A stretch of 54,200 nucleotides of DNA from an uncultured bacterium (lineage in GTDB: Bacteria; Cyanobacteriota; Vampirovibrionia; Gastranaerophilales; Gastranaerophilaceae): contig CASEVT010000084.1 of NCBI GenBank assembly GCA_949291445.1, positions 1 through 54,200 on the forward strand, written 5' to 3'. Each line of letters begins with the position of its first letter. Within the stretch, counting starts at the first letter, position 1. Both the position numbers and the translations under genes were made by a program. This document shows, piece after piece, positions 1 to 9,113 of this stretch. Below the pieces are notes generated by a model. It saw nothing but the letters and a program-made list of their open reading frames with translations, was not told the DNA's origin and ran no database searches.

Positions 1-59
1 AATTCAAACCAGACCAATAAGAAGAATTAGCAACAAACAACTAAAACAATAATTTATAT

Positions 60-1427
60 TCAATTATTCAAACTATGAATAGGCGCGGGTATTCTGCCTC
101 CCCGTTTAACAAAATTTTCAGAATTAAGCCTGCAAACAGACATAATAGGAGCTTCACCCAAAAGACCTCCATATACTGCCTTTTCACCGACATTTTTTCC
201 AGGAACCGGAATTATGCGGACGGCAGTAGTTTTTTTGTTTATCATGCCGATCGCCATCTCGTCAGAAATGATTGCAGAGATAGTAGAATCGGGTGTATCA
301 CCTGGGATTGCAATCATATCAAGCCCGACAGAACATACACAAGTCATGGCCTCCAATTTATCAAAACTAATAAACCCCTCAGAAGCCGCCTCAATCATGC
401 CTGCATCCTCAGAAACAGGAATAAAAGCACCCGACAAACCGCCGACATGAGAACTTGCCATAATACCGCCTTTTTTGACCGCATCATTCAACATAGCAAG
501 TGCGGCAGTAGTGCCATGCGCACCGGCGTGTTCAAGACCCATTGCCTGAAAAATACCCGCAACGCTGTCATTTTTCTCAGGAGTAGGTGCAAGTGACAAA
601 TCAATCACACCAAAAGGTATATTGAGCTTTTGCGCCATTTCACGTCCAATCAGCTCACCGGTTGAAGTAATCTTAAACGCAATTTTCTTAATAGTATTAG
701 CCAATTCACTAAAATCAGCACCCTCCGGAAGAGCCTCAACAGCAGCCTTAACAACGCCGGGACCGGATACGCCGATATTTAAAGCACACTCCGGCTCCCC
801 ATACCCGTGGAACGCACCCGCCATAAAAGGGTTATCCCCGGGAGCATTACAAAAACAAACTAATTTTGCAGCACCAATACCATCCTTATCGGCAGTCTTA
901 TTTGCAGTTTCTTTAATAATATGCCCCATTTTTAAAACAGCATCCATATTAATACCCGCCTTAGAAGATGCCAAATTTACAGAGGAACACACCCGTTCAG
1001 TAACACTTAATGCCTCAGGAATACTTTCGATAAGCGCAGAATCGCCTCTTGTGCAACCCTTCTCAACCAGCGCACCAAACCCGCCGACAAAATTAACATT
1101 CACCGATTTTGCCGCCTCATCCAAGACTTTTGCTAAATATACATAATCATAGTTTTTACAAGACTCACCCACCAATGATATAGGAGTCAGCGCAATTCTT
1201 TTGTTAATAATAGGAATGGAATACTCGTCCTCAATTTCATCAGCATAAGCACACAAATTTTTTGCATACTTAGTAATTTTTTCAAAAATCTTATCCCCAA
1301 CCACCCTGACATCAGTATCACAACAATCCCTCAAACTCAATGCCAATGTGACCGTTCTGATATCCAGATGATGAATTTTTATCATATTTATAGTTTCAAT
1401 TATTGATTCAGTGTTGAAAAACGACAT
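60..1427 (-). CDS. DUF711 (UPF0210, PFL-like) family protein
   Basis: A 455-residue protein of the UPF0210/DUF711 family, whose biochemical role is not established. Conserved family stretches are visible: [12 protein letters not shown] near the N-terminus, [17 protein letters not shown], a [14 protein letters not shown] segment, and a Gly/His-rich [13 protein letters not shown] loop. The length is normal for the family. I start at the ATG at 1427 (protein begins MSFFNTES), because AAAAGGA lies 8 nt upstream. An in-frame start at 1463 would overlap the preceding gene and lacks such a site. The ACT-domain gene lies directly upstream on the same strand, with 13 bp between them. This ACT-DUF711 pairing is common in Firmicutes and other anaerobes, so the two probably form one regulated unit, with the ACT protein as a possible ligand sensor (inference). 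Confidence 0.9.
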   Translation of the reverse strand: MSFFNTESIIETINMIKIHHLDIRTVTLALSLRDCCDTDVRVVGDKIFEKITKYAKNLCAYADEIEDEYSIPIINKRIALTPISLVGESCKNYDYVYLAKVLDEAAKSVNVNFVGGFGALVEKGCTRGDSALIESIPEALSVTERVCSSVNLASSKAGINMDAVLKMGHIIKETANKTADKDGIGAAKLVCFCNAPGDNPFMAGAFHGYGEPECALNIGVSGPGVVKAAVEALPEGADFSELANTIKKIAFKITSTGELIGREMAQKLNIPFGVIDLSLAPTPEKNDSVAGIFQAMGLEHAGAHGTTAALAMLNDAVKKGGIMASSHVGGLSGAFIPVSEDAGMIEAASEGFISFDKLEAMTCVCSVGLDMIAIPGDTPDSTISAIISDEMAIGMINKKTTAVRIIPVPGKNVGEKAVYGGLLGEAPIMSVCRLNSENFVKRGGRIPAPIHSLNN

Positions 1428-1440
1428 TAATATATTCCTT

Positions 1441-1719
1441 TTAGATAGTGTGCATCTTATCAAAGATTTGTTTTTTTTGAACCCAAACCTCCATCTGCAA
1501 TTCTTCTCCCACAGCCAAAAGTCTTTCTTTTATCTCCTTGAAAGATTTATCCGACTTTGAAATATCAGCAAGCAACACCATTACAAAATAATCTTGCATG
1601 ATAGTTTGTTTTATATCTTCGATATTAACCATATACTCAGCCAACACAGCTGTAAGTCTGGCAACAATCCCAATTTTATCCAGACCTGATATTGTAATAA
1701 TAACTTTATTTTCCTGCAT
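1441..1719 (-). CDS. ACT domain-containing protein (UPF0237 family)
   Basis: A 92-residue single ACT-domain protein beginning [17 protein letters not shown]. The [22 protein letters not shown] segment, described here by its key residues G, D, G, V, L and A, is the classic ACT beta-alpha-beta opening. ACT domains bind small ligands such as amino acids; the ligand here is unknown. The ATG at 1719 is preceded by GCAGG at a good distance. A TTG 15 nt further upstream is less likely, because the only purine-rich tract lies too close to it. The gene is first in a two-gene unit with the DUF711 gene. Confidence 0.88.
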   Translation of the reverse strand: MQENKVIITISGLDKIGIVARLTAVLAEYMVNIEDIKQTIMQDYFVMVLLADISKSDKSFKEIKERLLAVGEELQMEVWVQKKQIFDKMHTI

Positions 1720-1756
1720 AACAATACCTGCCAAATTCCTTAAACACCTTAATAAT

Positions 1757-1773
1757 ACACTATTTTAGAGTGT
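1757..1773. promoter_or_regulatory. Inverted repeat upstream of the ACT/DUF711 pair
   Basis: ACACT (1757-1761), a 7-nt AT-rich spacer and AGTGT (1769-1773) form a perfect 5-bp inverted repeat. It overlaps a TATTAT-like -10 box on the minus strand, about 35 nt upstream of the ACT gene start. This is a plausible operator position, but the arms are short and it could be chance in AT-rich DNA. Confidence 0.3.
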
Positions 1774-1839
1774 TAAAAAAATTATTACGAATTGTAACAG
1801 ATATAAAAAATATTGAAATTTGATATAAAAAAAATTTTT

Positions 1840-1845
1840 TATAAT
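1840..1845 (+). promoter_or_regulatory. -10 box of the coiled-coil protein gene
   Basis: A perfect TATAAT at 1840-1845 lies 29 nt upstream of the ATG at 1875. No convincing -35 is seen at 16-18 bp spacing. The predicted transcript would start near 1852, which excludes the upstream in-frame TTG at 1845. Confidence 0.45.
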
Positions 1846-1874
1846 TGTGTGTGGCAAAATTGAAAAGGTGTATT

Positions 1875-3188
1875 ATGACGAGTGTAAACACAGGAAATTA
1901 TCCAATTACTATTCCAGCACCGACAACAACGTCGGGGGCAAATAGTACAACCAATTCATCCTCCGCAAAAGAGTCAGAAGGACTGTTTACAAGTGATACA
2001 ACAACTGAAGAAACACAAGTAACCAGTCAAAGACAAACTCTTGAATCAGAGCTATCAAGCCTTCAAGCGCAAAAGAAGCAGCTGGAAGCTCAACTAAAAG
2101 AGTATGAGGCCTACTATGACAAACTGGAGGATAAAAAAGAACAACTGGTCGAAAAAGAAAAAGCCTTAGAAGAACAAATAAAAGGCTTAGAAGAAGAAAA
2201 GCAAAAAAACAAAGTTGACTTAGAAAAACTCAAAAAAGAATACGACCAACAAAACATCCAGCTTCTTGATTTGATTTCAAAATTGAATGACAAAATCTCA
2301 GAAACGACCGACAAATCAGCACAAGCAGTTCAGGAATTCGAAAAGAAAACTGATGAAGCAATGGATGAAGCAATGAAAAAGGTCCAATCCGGTGAACTGA
2401 AAGAAGAAGAAGTACCGGCATACATTGCACAGAAGACAGGCAATACTAATGTATTGCAGGCAATGTTAAGCAGTGGACTTGGCGTTGTTGACTCACTGAG
2501 TTCGCAAGTAAAAGGCATGATCTCTTCCATGGCAGCTGCGCTAAACACCATGAACGAAAAACAAATCAAAATACAATCCTTAAATACTGAAATTAAAACA
2601 GTACAACAGGAAAAAGAAAATACACAAGCAGCAATAGCAGTTGTAGAAGGCGAAATGACAGCTTGTCAAGAATACATGGATGAAACAAACAGCCAAATTG
2701 ACAGCGTAGATTCACAGATTGAATCGACACAAAATTCGATTTCATCCCTGCCAAGCTACGATACAACATCAAGCTTTTACAACTTTGACAATTCAACAAA
2801 CAATACAGGCAACAACCAAAATGTAGTACAAGAACCTAAAAATGACACTACTGCGACAACAAATAATAATCCTACCCAAACAAATGCAACAAACAATTCA
2901 CAAAACGGCAAACCGGAACAGCCGGTGAACGTATTTATAACGCCGGATTTTGGAGCATTTACAAGTAAAGTAGATAAAGTCGAAAACCCCGAGCCACCTG
3001 AAATAGTAATGACATCAGGTGCCAGCAACAACCCCTTCGAAATTGCAAGTACAGTCGACTACTCCGGCATAAAAACTGTTTTGGATACGATTTTGACTCA
3101 AAACACTACAAGCATACAATCAATGAAAGAAACTATCGAATCCAATAACGAAATACTTGATCAAAAGAATCAGAAAAAAGCAGCATAA
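1875..3188 (+). CDS. Hypothetical coiled-coil protein, Ser/Thr/Asn-rich ends
   Basis: A 437-residue protein of unrecognised family. The N-terminal ~60 residues are low-complexity Ser/Thr/Asn (TTTSGANSTTNSSSAKES). Residues ~55-140 form a long charged coiled coil rich in Glu, Lys, Gln and Leu. A predicted helical middle contains a hydrophobic Met/Ala patch (GMISSMAAALNTMNE), followed by a second coiled coil around 235-290. The C-terminal third is disordered Asn/Thr-rich sequence, then a short helical tail. There is no classical signal peptide and no membrane segment. The ATG at 1875 has AAGGTG upstream and lies downstream of the -10 box. It is monocistronic, with a strong terminator behind it. 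The layout resembles a filament, scaffold or secreted effector-like protein, but no function can be assigned. Confidence 0.8.
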   Translation: MTSVNTGNYPITIPAPTTTSGANSTTNSSSAKESEGLFTSDTTTEETQVTSQRQTLESELSSLQAQKKQLEAQLKEYEAYYDKLEDKKEQLVEKEKALEEQIKGLEEEKQKNKVDLEKLKKEYDQQNIQLLDLISKLNDKISETTDKSAQAVQEFEKKTDEAMDEAMKKVQSGELKEEEVPAYIAQKTGNTNVLQAMLSSGLGVVDSLSSQVKGMISSMAAALNTMNEKQIKIQSLNTEIKTVQQEKENTQAAIAVVEGEMTACQEYMDETNSQIDSVDSQIESTQNSISSLPSYDTTSSFYNFDNSTNNTGNNQNVVQEPKNDTTATTNNNPTQTNATNNSQNGKPEQPVNVFITPDFGAFTSKVDKVENPEPPEIVMTSGASNNPFEIASTVDYSGIKTVLDTILTQNTTSIQSMKETIESNNEILDQKNQKKAA

Positions 3189-3211
3189 TCGAAGTAGAAA
3201 TATACACACAA

Positions 3212-3243
3212 AAAACAGGTTCCAATCTGCGGAACCTGTTTTT
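3212..3243 (+). terminator. Intrinsic terminator after the coiled-coil gene
   Basis: A perfect 12-bp stem (3212-3223 pairing with 3231-3242), with a 7-nt loop AATCTGC and ending in a T run, lies 23 bp past the stop codon. It separates this gene from the helicase operon. Confidence 0.9.
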
Positions 3244-3245
3244 GA

Positions 3246-3274
3246 TTGGCAATTAAATACAGGTTTGATATAAT
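3246..3274 (+). promoter_or_regulatory. Promoter of the addB-like/addA-like operon; leaderless geometry
   Basis: TTGGCA (3246-3251), a 17-bp spacer and TATAAT (3269-3274) form a near-consensus sigma70-type promoter. The ATG at 3281 begins 7 nt after the -10 box, which is where transcription itself should start. No Shine-Dalgarno sequence fits between them, so the mRNA is probably leaderless. Confidence 0.7.
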
Positions 3275-3280
3275 TTTTTC

Positions 3281-5965
3281 ATGAGCGGTTGCGTGAAAAT
3301 TGTCGAATCCATCTCCAGATGTGAGAGCAGAAAAGAAATATTTAACAAAAAAACAGAAAACTGTTTGGTTTTGTCATATTCCAATTTACACGAATTTTAC
3401 GAAGAGCTTCTCAAAGATACACAAAAAAAACTTATTACAAAAAATCTTGCCGTGAATCTAATCCACTCACTGGCAAAGGAATTATTTTCAAAAGAGCGTT
3501 CTTTAAATAGTTTGTTAAATTCATTGGAATTCTTTTTTGAATTATACAAGCTATTTTCAAAATTCAGCGAAAACCTTATAACTCCTGACGAAATAAGAAA
3601 CATTATCAATACACTTGCACCAATTGATTATGCAAGAATGGTGATTATTACGGATTTATATGAAAAATATTTAACTACACTCGATGAAAATAATCTGGTT
3701 ACAACTTCAACAGCACCTGAAAACCTTTATGAAATTGCCACAACAGATAAAGACTTTTTGCTGATTGATGCACCGGAAGGAATTTCTCCGGCACATAAAA
3801 AACTATTTGAAAAACTTTTTAAACAAACAACCGTATACACAGTAAACAATAACAAACCTCCATCAAATACAACTTACTGTGCAATTATATTTGATGAACT
3901 CAAACAAGAAATAGAATTTTTAGCCTCAAAAATCAAATCCGAAGTTCAAGCCGGCAATAAATATAGCGATTACGGAATATTCGTATCAAATCAAACACTA
4001 AAAAACAGAATCACGGATATTTTTAAATCCCAAAATATCCCTATTGACCCCGAAGGTGAAAGTGACGATTATAAAAACTTCAAAAATGCGTTGATCCGTT
4101 ACTTCAACATCTTTTTGATCTTTCAAAAACTTGAACTGAAAAATCTTTCGAAAGAAGAATTTGAAAGACTAAATTACGATTCAAGAGCCTTTTTAGAAGC
4201 GGCATACGAGGAGTTAAATATCCATATTGAATCTATGTTAAATGAACTTGCTCCAAAATCGAAGGACAAATTCATGTCACTGACCGAAAATAGCGGATTT
4301 TTACTTCAGATAATTAACACTAACCTTGAAATGGCAGACAATAGTGAAAAAGATTTATTAAAAAAAATGCTGGAGGATATAAGAAAATACTACGGAGCCT
4401 TTCAAAATAACAAAATCACAGGCATAATCTCCTCCGTGGCAGAAAATTACAACCAAGAACGACTCAAAAAGCCACTTGGAATCCTTATTTCCTCTGTCAA
4501 AGAAACAGTAGATTTTTACGAAAATGTAATAAATACAAGACCCGATTTGAATGTAATAATTGAATTGATAAAAGGCAGTCGGGAAGAGACACAAGAAAAA
4601 CAAAACAAAAAAGAATGCGTAAAAATAGAACCCCTAACCTCATCTCAAAAATATAAATATGTATTAATCCCCTCGCTTACGGAAGAAGTTTTGCCATCAG
4701 CAAACAGCGCAATAAACTTCATTTCGCCGCAATCAGAAAAAATATTAACAGATCTATTGAAGAATAAATACGCACAATTCGATTACTTGATAAAACCGGA
4801 TGAACTCCACAACGAAAATGAGCGAAAAAAGTTTATTAATGCACTAAGCTGTGCAAACGAATCAATAGTTGTCACTACGCACAGCTACGAAGACAAAAAG
4901 CAATCCAACCCTTCACCATACTTTCAAGAAGTTGTAAACTTAACGAATATAATACCGCAAAGGGTTGAGCAGAACGAAAAAGAACTCAAAAGCGAAACAT
5001 GTTGCCAATCTGAACAGAAGATTGAAAATACAAAAGTCATAACAGACGATGAAATATTAAAATTGAACCCATCATCAATCAGGAACTATCAAAATTGTCC
5101 AAGAAAATTCTATTTCAAAAATCTGCTCAATCTGAAGGAACAATCTGTATTTGCGGCGAATTACGGCACAATAGTCCACGCAATATTTGAAGTTTTAAAC
5201 AAGAAAGGGCAAAACTTCTATAACAAAGAAACATGTCTTGTACTAAAGAATATATTATTTAATTCTGTTCAAGAGCCCCAAAGCGCAATAGAAGCAGGAT
5301 TCAAACAGATCGACATCGACCTGATCAATGCAACTGACAAACTCTCATTGAGGGAGATGGAGAACAATTTTGAAGATGCAATAAAAAATCTTGAAATGAG
5401 CGGATTTTTCATCTCAAAACCGGAATCCATCAGGACAGAAACATCTTTTCATTTCAAAACTGAAATTATAAAAAATGTTGTATTTGACGGCAGAATCGAT
5501 GCAATTACACAAAATGGTGAAAAATATTCACTCATAGATTACAAAACCGGTGCAGATAGGGAAAATGATCTTGAATACGAAATAAGCGATAATGGGGTCA
5601 ATTTTTTGACAAAAACAGGTAAAGTGCCGGCAAATCCAAAAGATTATCAAAATAAATATGATTACCAAATTCCAATATATTATATTGCCTGCGAAAATGC
5701 ACCTGAACTGAAAGAATTCAAAGGGAAACTGGAACGACTCGGACTACAATATATAAGACCTTCATCAAAAAACGGCGGTTGTAAATCAGACATGATTGAA
5801 GCCGACAAAATTTCAGAAAAACAAGAAAAAATTTTAAGTAATCTAAAAAATACGATCATAGACAAAATACGCAATACCACATATTTTGAAAAAGAAGAGA
5901 ATTGGAATTGTTCAAAGTGTGCATTTAAGTTTCTATGCGACAACGAGGAGAGCTCATATGACTGA
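3281..5965 (+). CDS. addB: AddB/RecB-like Fe-S nuclease subunit with degenerate helicase region
   Basis: This 894-residue protein is the likely nuclease subunit of an AddAB-type double-strand-break resection complex. A C-terminal PD-(D/E)XK nuclease is visible: GTIVHAIFE, then FDGRIDAI and LIDYKTG around residues 735-757. Its four Fe-S cysteines are one in NYQNCPRKF near residue 606 and C877, C880, C886 (C-x2-C-x5-C), as in AddB. The N-terminal two thirds align in style with the helicase-like part of AddB (VLIPSLTEEVLP, VTTHSYED) but show no Walker A GxGKT. It is shorter than the usual ~1,150-residue AddB. The next gene overlaps its end by 8 bp and supplies the ATPase. The ATG at 3281 is directly at the predicted transcription start; a GTG at 3293 is an alternative. 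Confidence 0.78.
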   Translation: MSGCVKIVESISRCESRKEIFNKKTENCLVLSYSNLHEFYEELLKDTQKKLITKNLAVNLIHSLAKELFSKERSLNSLLNSLEFFFELYKLFSKFSENLITPDEIRNIINTLAPIDYARMVIITDLYEKYLTTLDENNLVTTSTAPENLYEIATTDKDFLLIDAPEGISPAHKKLFEKLFKQTTVYTVNNNKPPSNTTYCAIIFDELKQEIEFLASKIKSEVQAGNKYSDYGIFVSNQTLKNRITDIFKSQNIPIDPEGESDDYKNFKNALIRYFNIFLIFQKLELKNLSKEEFERLNYDSRAFLEAAYEELNIHIESMLNELAPKSKDKFMSLTENSGFLLQIINTNLEMADNSEKDLLKKMLEDIRKYYGAFQNNKITGIISSVAENYNQERLKKPLGILISSVKETVDFYENVINTRPDLNVIIELIKGSREETQEKQNKKECVKIEPLTSSQKYKYVLIPSLTEEVLPSANSAINFISPQSEKILTDLLKNKYAQFDYLIKPDELHNENERKKFINALSCANESIVVTTHSYEDKKQSNPSPYFQEVVNLTNIIPQRVEQNEKELKSETCCQSEQKIENTKVITDDEILKLNPSSIRNYQNCPRKFYFKNLLNLKEQSVFAANYGTIVHAIFEVLNKKGQNFYNKETCLVLKNILFNSVQEPQSAIEAGFKQIDIDLINATDKLSLREMENNFEDAIKNLEMSGFFISKPESIRTETSFHFKTEIIKNVVFDGRIDAITQNGEKYSLIDYKTGADRENDLEYEISDNGVNFLTKTGKVPANPKDYQNKYDYQIPIYYIACENAPELKEFKGKLERLGLQYIRPSSKNGGCKSDMIEADKISEKQEKILSNLKNTIIDKIRNTTYFEKEENWNCSKCAFKFLCDNEESSYD

Positions 5966-8462
5966 TACAATTGAAAAATTGACAGATGAACTTAATGAAA
6001 AACAAAAAGAAGCTGTGCTCAATCCTTGTAAAAACTGCACAAAAATTGTTGCCGGCGCAGGCACGGGAAAAACAAAAATAATTTCAAAACGATTTACAAA
6101 ACTGGCACTCGAACTTGAGAAAGAGGGAATTAGCGAACCACATGAGAAGATTCTTGTAATAACTTTTACAGACAAAGCCGCTGGTGAGATGAAAGAAAGA
6201 ATTTTAAAAGAATTAAATGAAAACTTTGAAAATACTCTCTCAAGCAACTTCTGGATCTCCACATTCCACAGCTTTTGCAATAGGCTCCTAAAAAAGCATT
6301 CAATAGAAGCAAATTTGTCACCGTCGTTTAAACTTGCCGATGAAAAAGACCTTGAAGGGATATATGATTACATAATAAAGAGCATTAAATACGATCAGAT
6401 TTCTTCAATTAAAAATGTAAATAAAATTTTAGACGACCTAAACTTGCCTACTGATATTCTTAGCGTAGATGCAGTAGGGAAGTTGAATAAAATCGGCAAT
6501 TTAGAGAATATTTTTGAAGAAATTTTTGTACTGATAAAAAAAATAAAATCCTGCGGTTATACCCCAAAAGAGTTTTATGAAAACGCATTAACAGCCACAA
6601 AAGAATACACATCCGTCTTGAACAAGACACCGTTTAAATTTGAATCGACAGAAGAATATACACTAAATTGGGCAAGATTGTTTAAGGATTATACAGACGA
6701 ATACTGCGATTTTACAACAAAGACTTTTGATGAAATATCAAAAACAAGAGTAATTCTGGACAAATTTAAAAAACGAAAAGCTATTGACTACGGACAAGCG
6801 GAAGGGTTTCCTCAAAATTTGTTCGAAATTGAAAAACATGAAATCGAACTGATAAAAATAATCACGGCCATTTACGCAATCTACCAACATCTTTTAGAAT
6901 CACACAATCTGGCAGATTTCGACGATTTAATAAATAAAACCATAGAAATTTTAAAAACTAACGAGTTAATACGTGCATACTACAACAACTATTTCAAACA
7001 CATAATCATAGATGAATTTCAGGATACAAACGGCGCACAACTTGAATTAATCGAATTGCTTTTAAATCCCCAATCTCCTAACATTACGTTTGTAGGCGAC
7101 AGAAAACAGTCAATCTACAGTTTTCGCTACGCACAAATGGAGAATCTTGAAGTACTGCACAAATATATTGAAAATAAGTATAATCAAAAATCTTCCCAAA
7201 TAAATCTGAATACAAACTACCGCTCCAGCTCAGAAGTGCTGGAAGCAGTAAACTACGTGACAGAAACAGAATTGCAACTGCCTGATGAAAAGATATTTGC
7301 CGGCAAAAATTTTCAACAAAACAGAAAAATGGTATTCACAACAAAATTGGACGGGTTTAACAATGCATACGAACATAAAGTCGCAGAAGCAAAATACATT
7401 GCAAAAGAAATTGCAGAGCTAAAAACGAAAGATAACGCAAAATACACCGACTTCGCTGTTCTTGTAAAATCGCACAAACAAGCGGATTTAATAGAAAAAT
7501 TTCTCAAACAAAATAATATTCCCGCAATAAAAAAAGTAAACACCGGATACTTCAACGAACCGGTAGTGAAAAACACCATTGCACTCTTGAGGCTGGCGAA
7601 AAACATTAACGATGAAATAGCATTACTGAAAATTCTCACATCAGAATTTAGCGACGCACAAATTTACAACTTGAAAACAGAAATGGATAATCTGCTTCTT
7701 GATGAGTACGATTTTGAACAACTGAAAAAATTTAATTTCAACCAAAAATACACCTTATGCAAAGAAAAATTATCTCAAAACACCTTGAGCGATTTTCTCA
7801 AAAAACTCAATCAAACACTGATTGAAACAAAAAAAATCTCTTCAAATATAGTTCAAGTTTATTACAAATTAATAAAAGAAATTTCACCCTACCATAGCAC
7901 TGATGACCTTGAACGCACAAAGGCAGAAAACAACCTGAAAATTTTTGAAAAAATTCTGCTCAATTACACCGAAAAAGAAGAATATATCAGCATCGGCACA
8001 TTCATCGATTACATAGACAAAATAAAAGAGGACAAAAATTTTGAATTACCGGCAATAAATACCCGAAACACAGATGCCGTACAAATTTTGACAATCCACG
8101 CAAGTAAAGGTTTAGAATTTGAATACGTTTTTTGCACAGCAATAACAACAAACTCTAAAAACAGCGACAAATCAACCATTTCATTTGAAATGCAATACGG
8201 TACAAAACCCGGATTCGGTTTAATTTTAAATAAATACAATCAAAAAACAACTCCACAATCAGTTATATATAAAGAGTTATGGAAAAAACCGCGCGAAAAA
8301 AACGAAGAAAGAAGGCTTTTCTATGTAGCGCTAAGCCGCGCAAAAAAATACCTCAACGTACTGAGCTTTGAACCATACGGCAACAACGGTGCAACTAAAC
8401 CTGCAGAATATATCCAAAATTTAGAAGATTATTTCGATTCAAAAAAACCGATTTTTGAATAA
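5958..8462 (+). CDS. addA: UvrD/AddA-family helicase without a nuclease domain
   Basis: An 834-residue superfamily 1A DNA helicase. Motif I is GAGTGKT at residues 33-39. It is followed by TFTDKAAGEMKERI (Ia), IIIDEFQDTN (II), VGDRKQSIYSFRYA (III), NYRSS (IV), LTIHASKGLEFEYVF (V) and RRLFYVALSRAKKYL (VI) near the C-terminus. The protein ends about 45 residues after motif VI, so the C-terminal nuclease of ordinary AddA (~1,200 residues) is absent. The ATG at 5958 has GAGGAG 7 nt upstream and overlaps the addB-like stop, implying translational coupling. Together the two genes probably make one helicase-nuclease: motor here, blade in the partner. A PcrA/UvrD repair role is the alternative, but the pairing argues for recombination. 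Confidence 0.82.
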   Translation: MTDTIEKLTDELNEKQKEAVLNPCKNCTKIVAGAGTGKTKIISKRFTKLALELEKEGISEPHEKILVITFTDKAAGEMKERILKELNENFENTLSSNFWISTFHSFCNRLLKKHSIEANLSPSFKLADEKDLEGIYDYIIKSIKYDQISSIKNVNKILDDLNLPTDILSVDAVGKLNKIGNLENIFEEIFVLIKKIKSCGYTPKEFYENALTATKEYTSVLNKTPFKFESTEEYTLNWARLFKDYTDEYCDFTTKTFDEISKTRVILDKFKKRKAIDYGQAEGFPQNLFEIEKHEIELIKIITAIYAIYQHLLESHNLADFDDLINKTIEILKTNELIRAYYNNYFKHIIIDEFQDTNGAQLELIELLLNPQSPNITFVGDRKQSIYSFRYAQMENLEVLHKYIENKYNQKSSQINLNTNYRSSSEVLEAVNYVTETELQLPDEKIFAGKNFQQNRKMVFTTKLDGFNNAYEHKVAEAKYIAKEIAELKTKDNAKYTDFAVLVKSHKQADLIEKFLKQNNIPAIKKVNTGYFNEPVVKNTIALLRLAKNINDEIALLKILTSEFSDAQIYNLKTEMDNLLLDEYDFEQLKKFNFNQKYTLCKEKLSQNTLSDFLKKLNQTLIETKKISSNIVQVYYKLIKEISPYHSTDDLERTKAENNLKIFEKILLNYTEKEEYISIGTFIDYIDKIKEDKNFELPAINTRNTDAVQILTIHASKGLEFEYVFCTAITTNSKNSDKSTISFEMQYGTKPGFGLILNKYNQKTTPQSVIYKELWKKPREKNEERRLFYVALSRAKKYLNVLSFEPYGNNGATKPAEYIQNLEDYFDSKKPIFE

Positions 8463-8465
8463 AAA

Positions 8466-9110
8466 CTAAATTATTTTATCTTTCAGAGCCTTAATAGCAG
8501 CTTGTGTACGGTCTTGAACAGACAATTTTTGTAATATATTACAAACATGAGCCTTTGTAGTGTTAATAGAGACATCGAGTTTTTTTGCAATCTCTTGATT
8601 ATTAAGCCCCTCAACAATCAAAGCCAATACCTGTTTTTCACGTCCGGTAAGGTTAGTTTCAACAACAGACTCCTCATCAACCTTTGCAGGCACAGAAGAA
8701 ACCGCATCCAGAACTACTTGAGCAACTTTAGCATCAAACCACGCCTCGCCATTCAGCACGGATTTTGTAATATCAATTAATTTTTCAGGGTTAATATCCT
8801 TTGAGCAATAAGCATTAGCACCGGCACGCAAAGAATCCAACACCTCTTCACGTCGGTCGTGTGAGGTCAGGATAATCACTTTTATTGAGGGATAATGAGT
8901 CTTGATCTTCTTTGTTGCATCAATCCCGTTAATTTCAGGCAACCCCAAATCCATCAAAACAACATCTATTTTATTAGACTTGACACAATCAAATCCAATC
9001 ATAGCATTTTCCGCTTCAAAAACCACAAACTCTGAACTTTCAAATGCCGTCTTCAAAGCAAATCTGGTCAGTGCATGATCTTCAACTATCAAAAGGTTAT
9101 ATTTTTTCAT
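8466..9110 (-). CDS. NarL/FixJ-type response regulator (orphan)
   Basis: A 214-residue two-domain regulator. The receiver domain has the acidic pair E10/D11, the phosphorylation site D54 in LMDLGLPEING, T82 and K104. A LuxR-type helix-turn-helix follows around residues 150-205 (LTGREKQVLALIVEGLNNQE, then the VSINTTKAHV recognition helix). It is a cytoplasmic transcription factor that should be activated by phosphorylation. No histidine kinase lies in the window. It is the last gene of an apparent operon behind the TPR and GAF-HD-GYP genes, 3 bp after the TPR stop. It converges on the addA-like gene with only a 3-bp gap and no terminator. Confidence 0.93.
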   Translation of the reverse strand: MKKYNLLIVEDHALTRFALKTAFESSEFVVFEAENAMIGFDCVKSNKIDVVLMDLGLPEINGIDATKKIKTHYPSIKVIILTSHDRREEVLDSLRAGANAYCSKDINPEKLIDITKSVLNGEAWFDAKVAQVVLDAVSSVPAKVDEESVVETNLTGREKQVLALIVEGLNNQEIAKKLDVSINTTKAHVCNILQKLSVQDRTQAAIKALKDKII

Positions 9111-9113
9111 AAA

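Noticed and set aside
75-1146. Plus-strand reading frames over the DUF711 gene
   Set aside because: They are antisense shadows. The minus-strand protein matches a conserved family along its whole length and has a ribosome-binding site.
1845-1874. TTG at 1845 as start of the coiled-coil protein
   Set aside because: It lies in the -10 box and upstream of the predicted transcript start; ATG 1875 has a good ribosome-binding site.
5886-5957. Upstream extension of the addA-like gene
   Set aside because: It would add 24 residues lying inside the Fe-S coding end of the addB-like gene; GAGGAG before ATG 5958 fixes the start.
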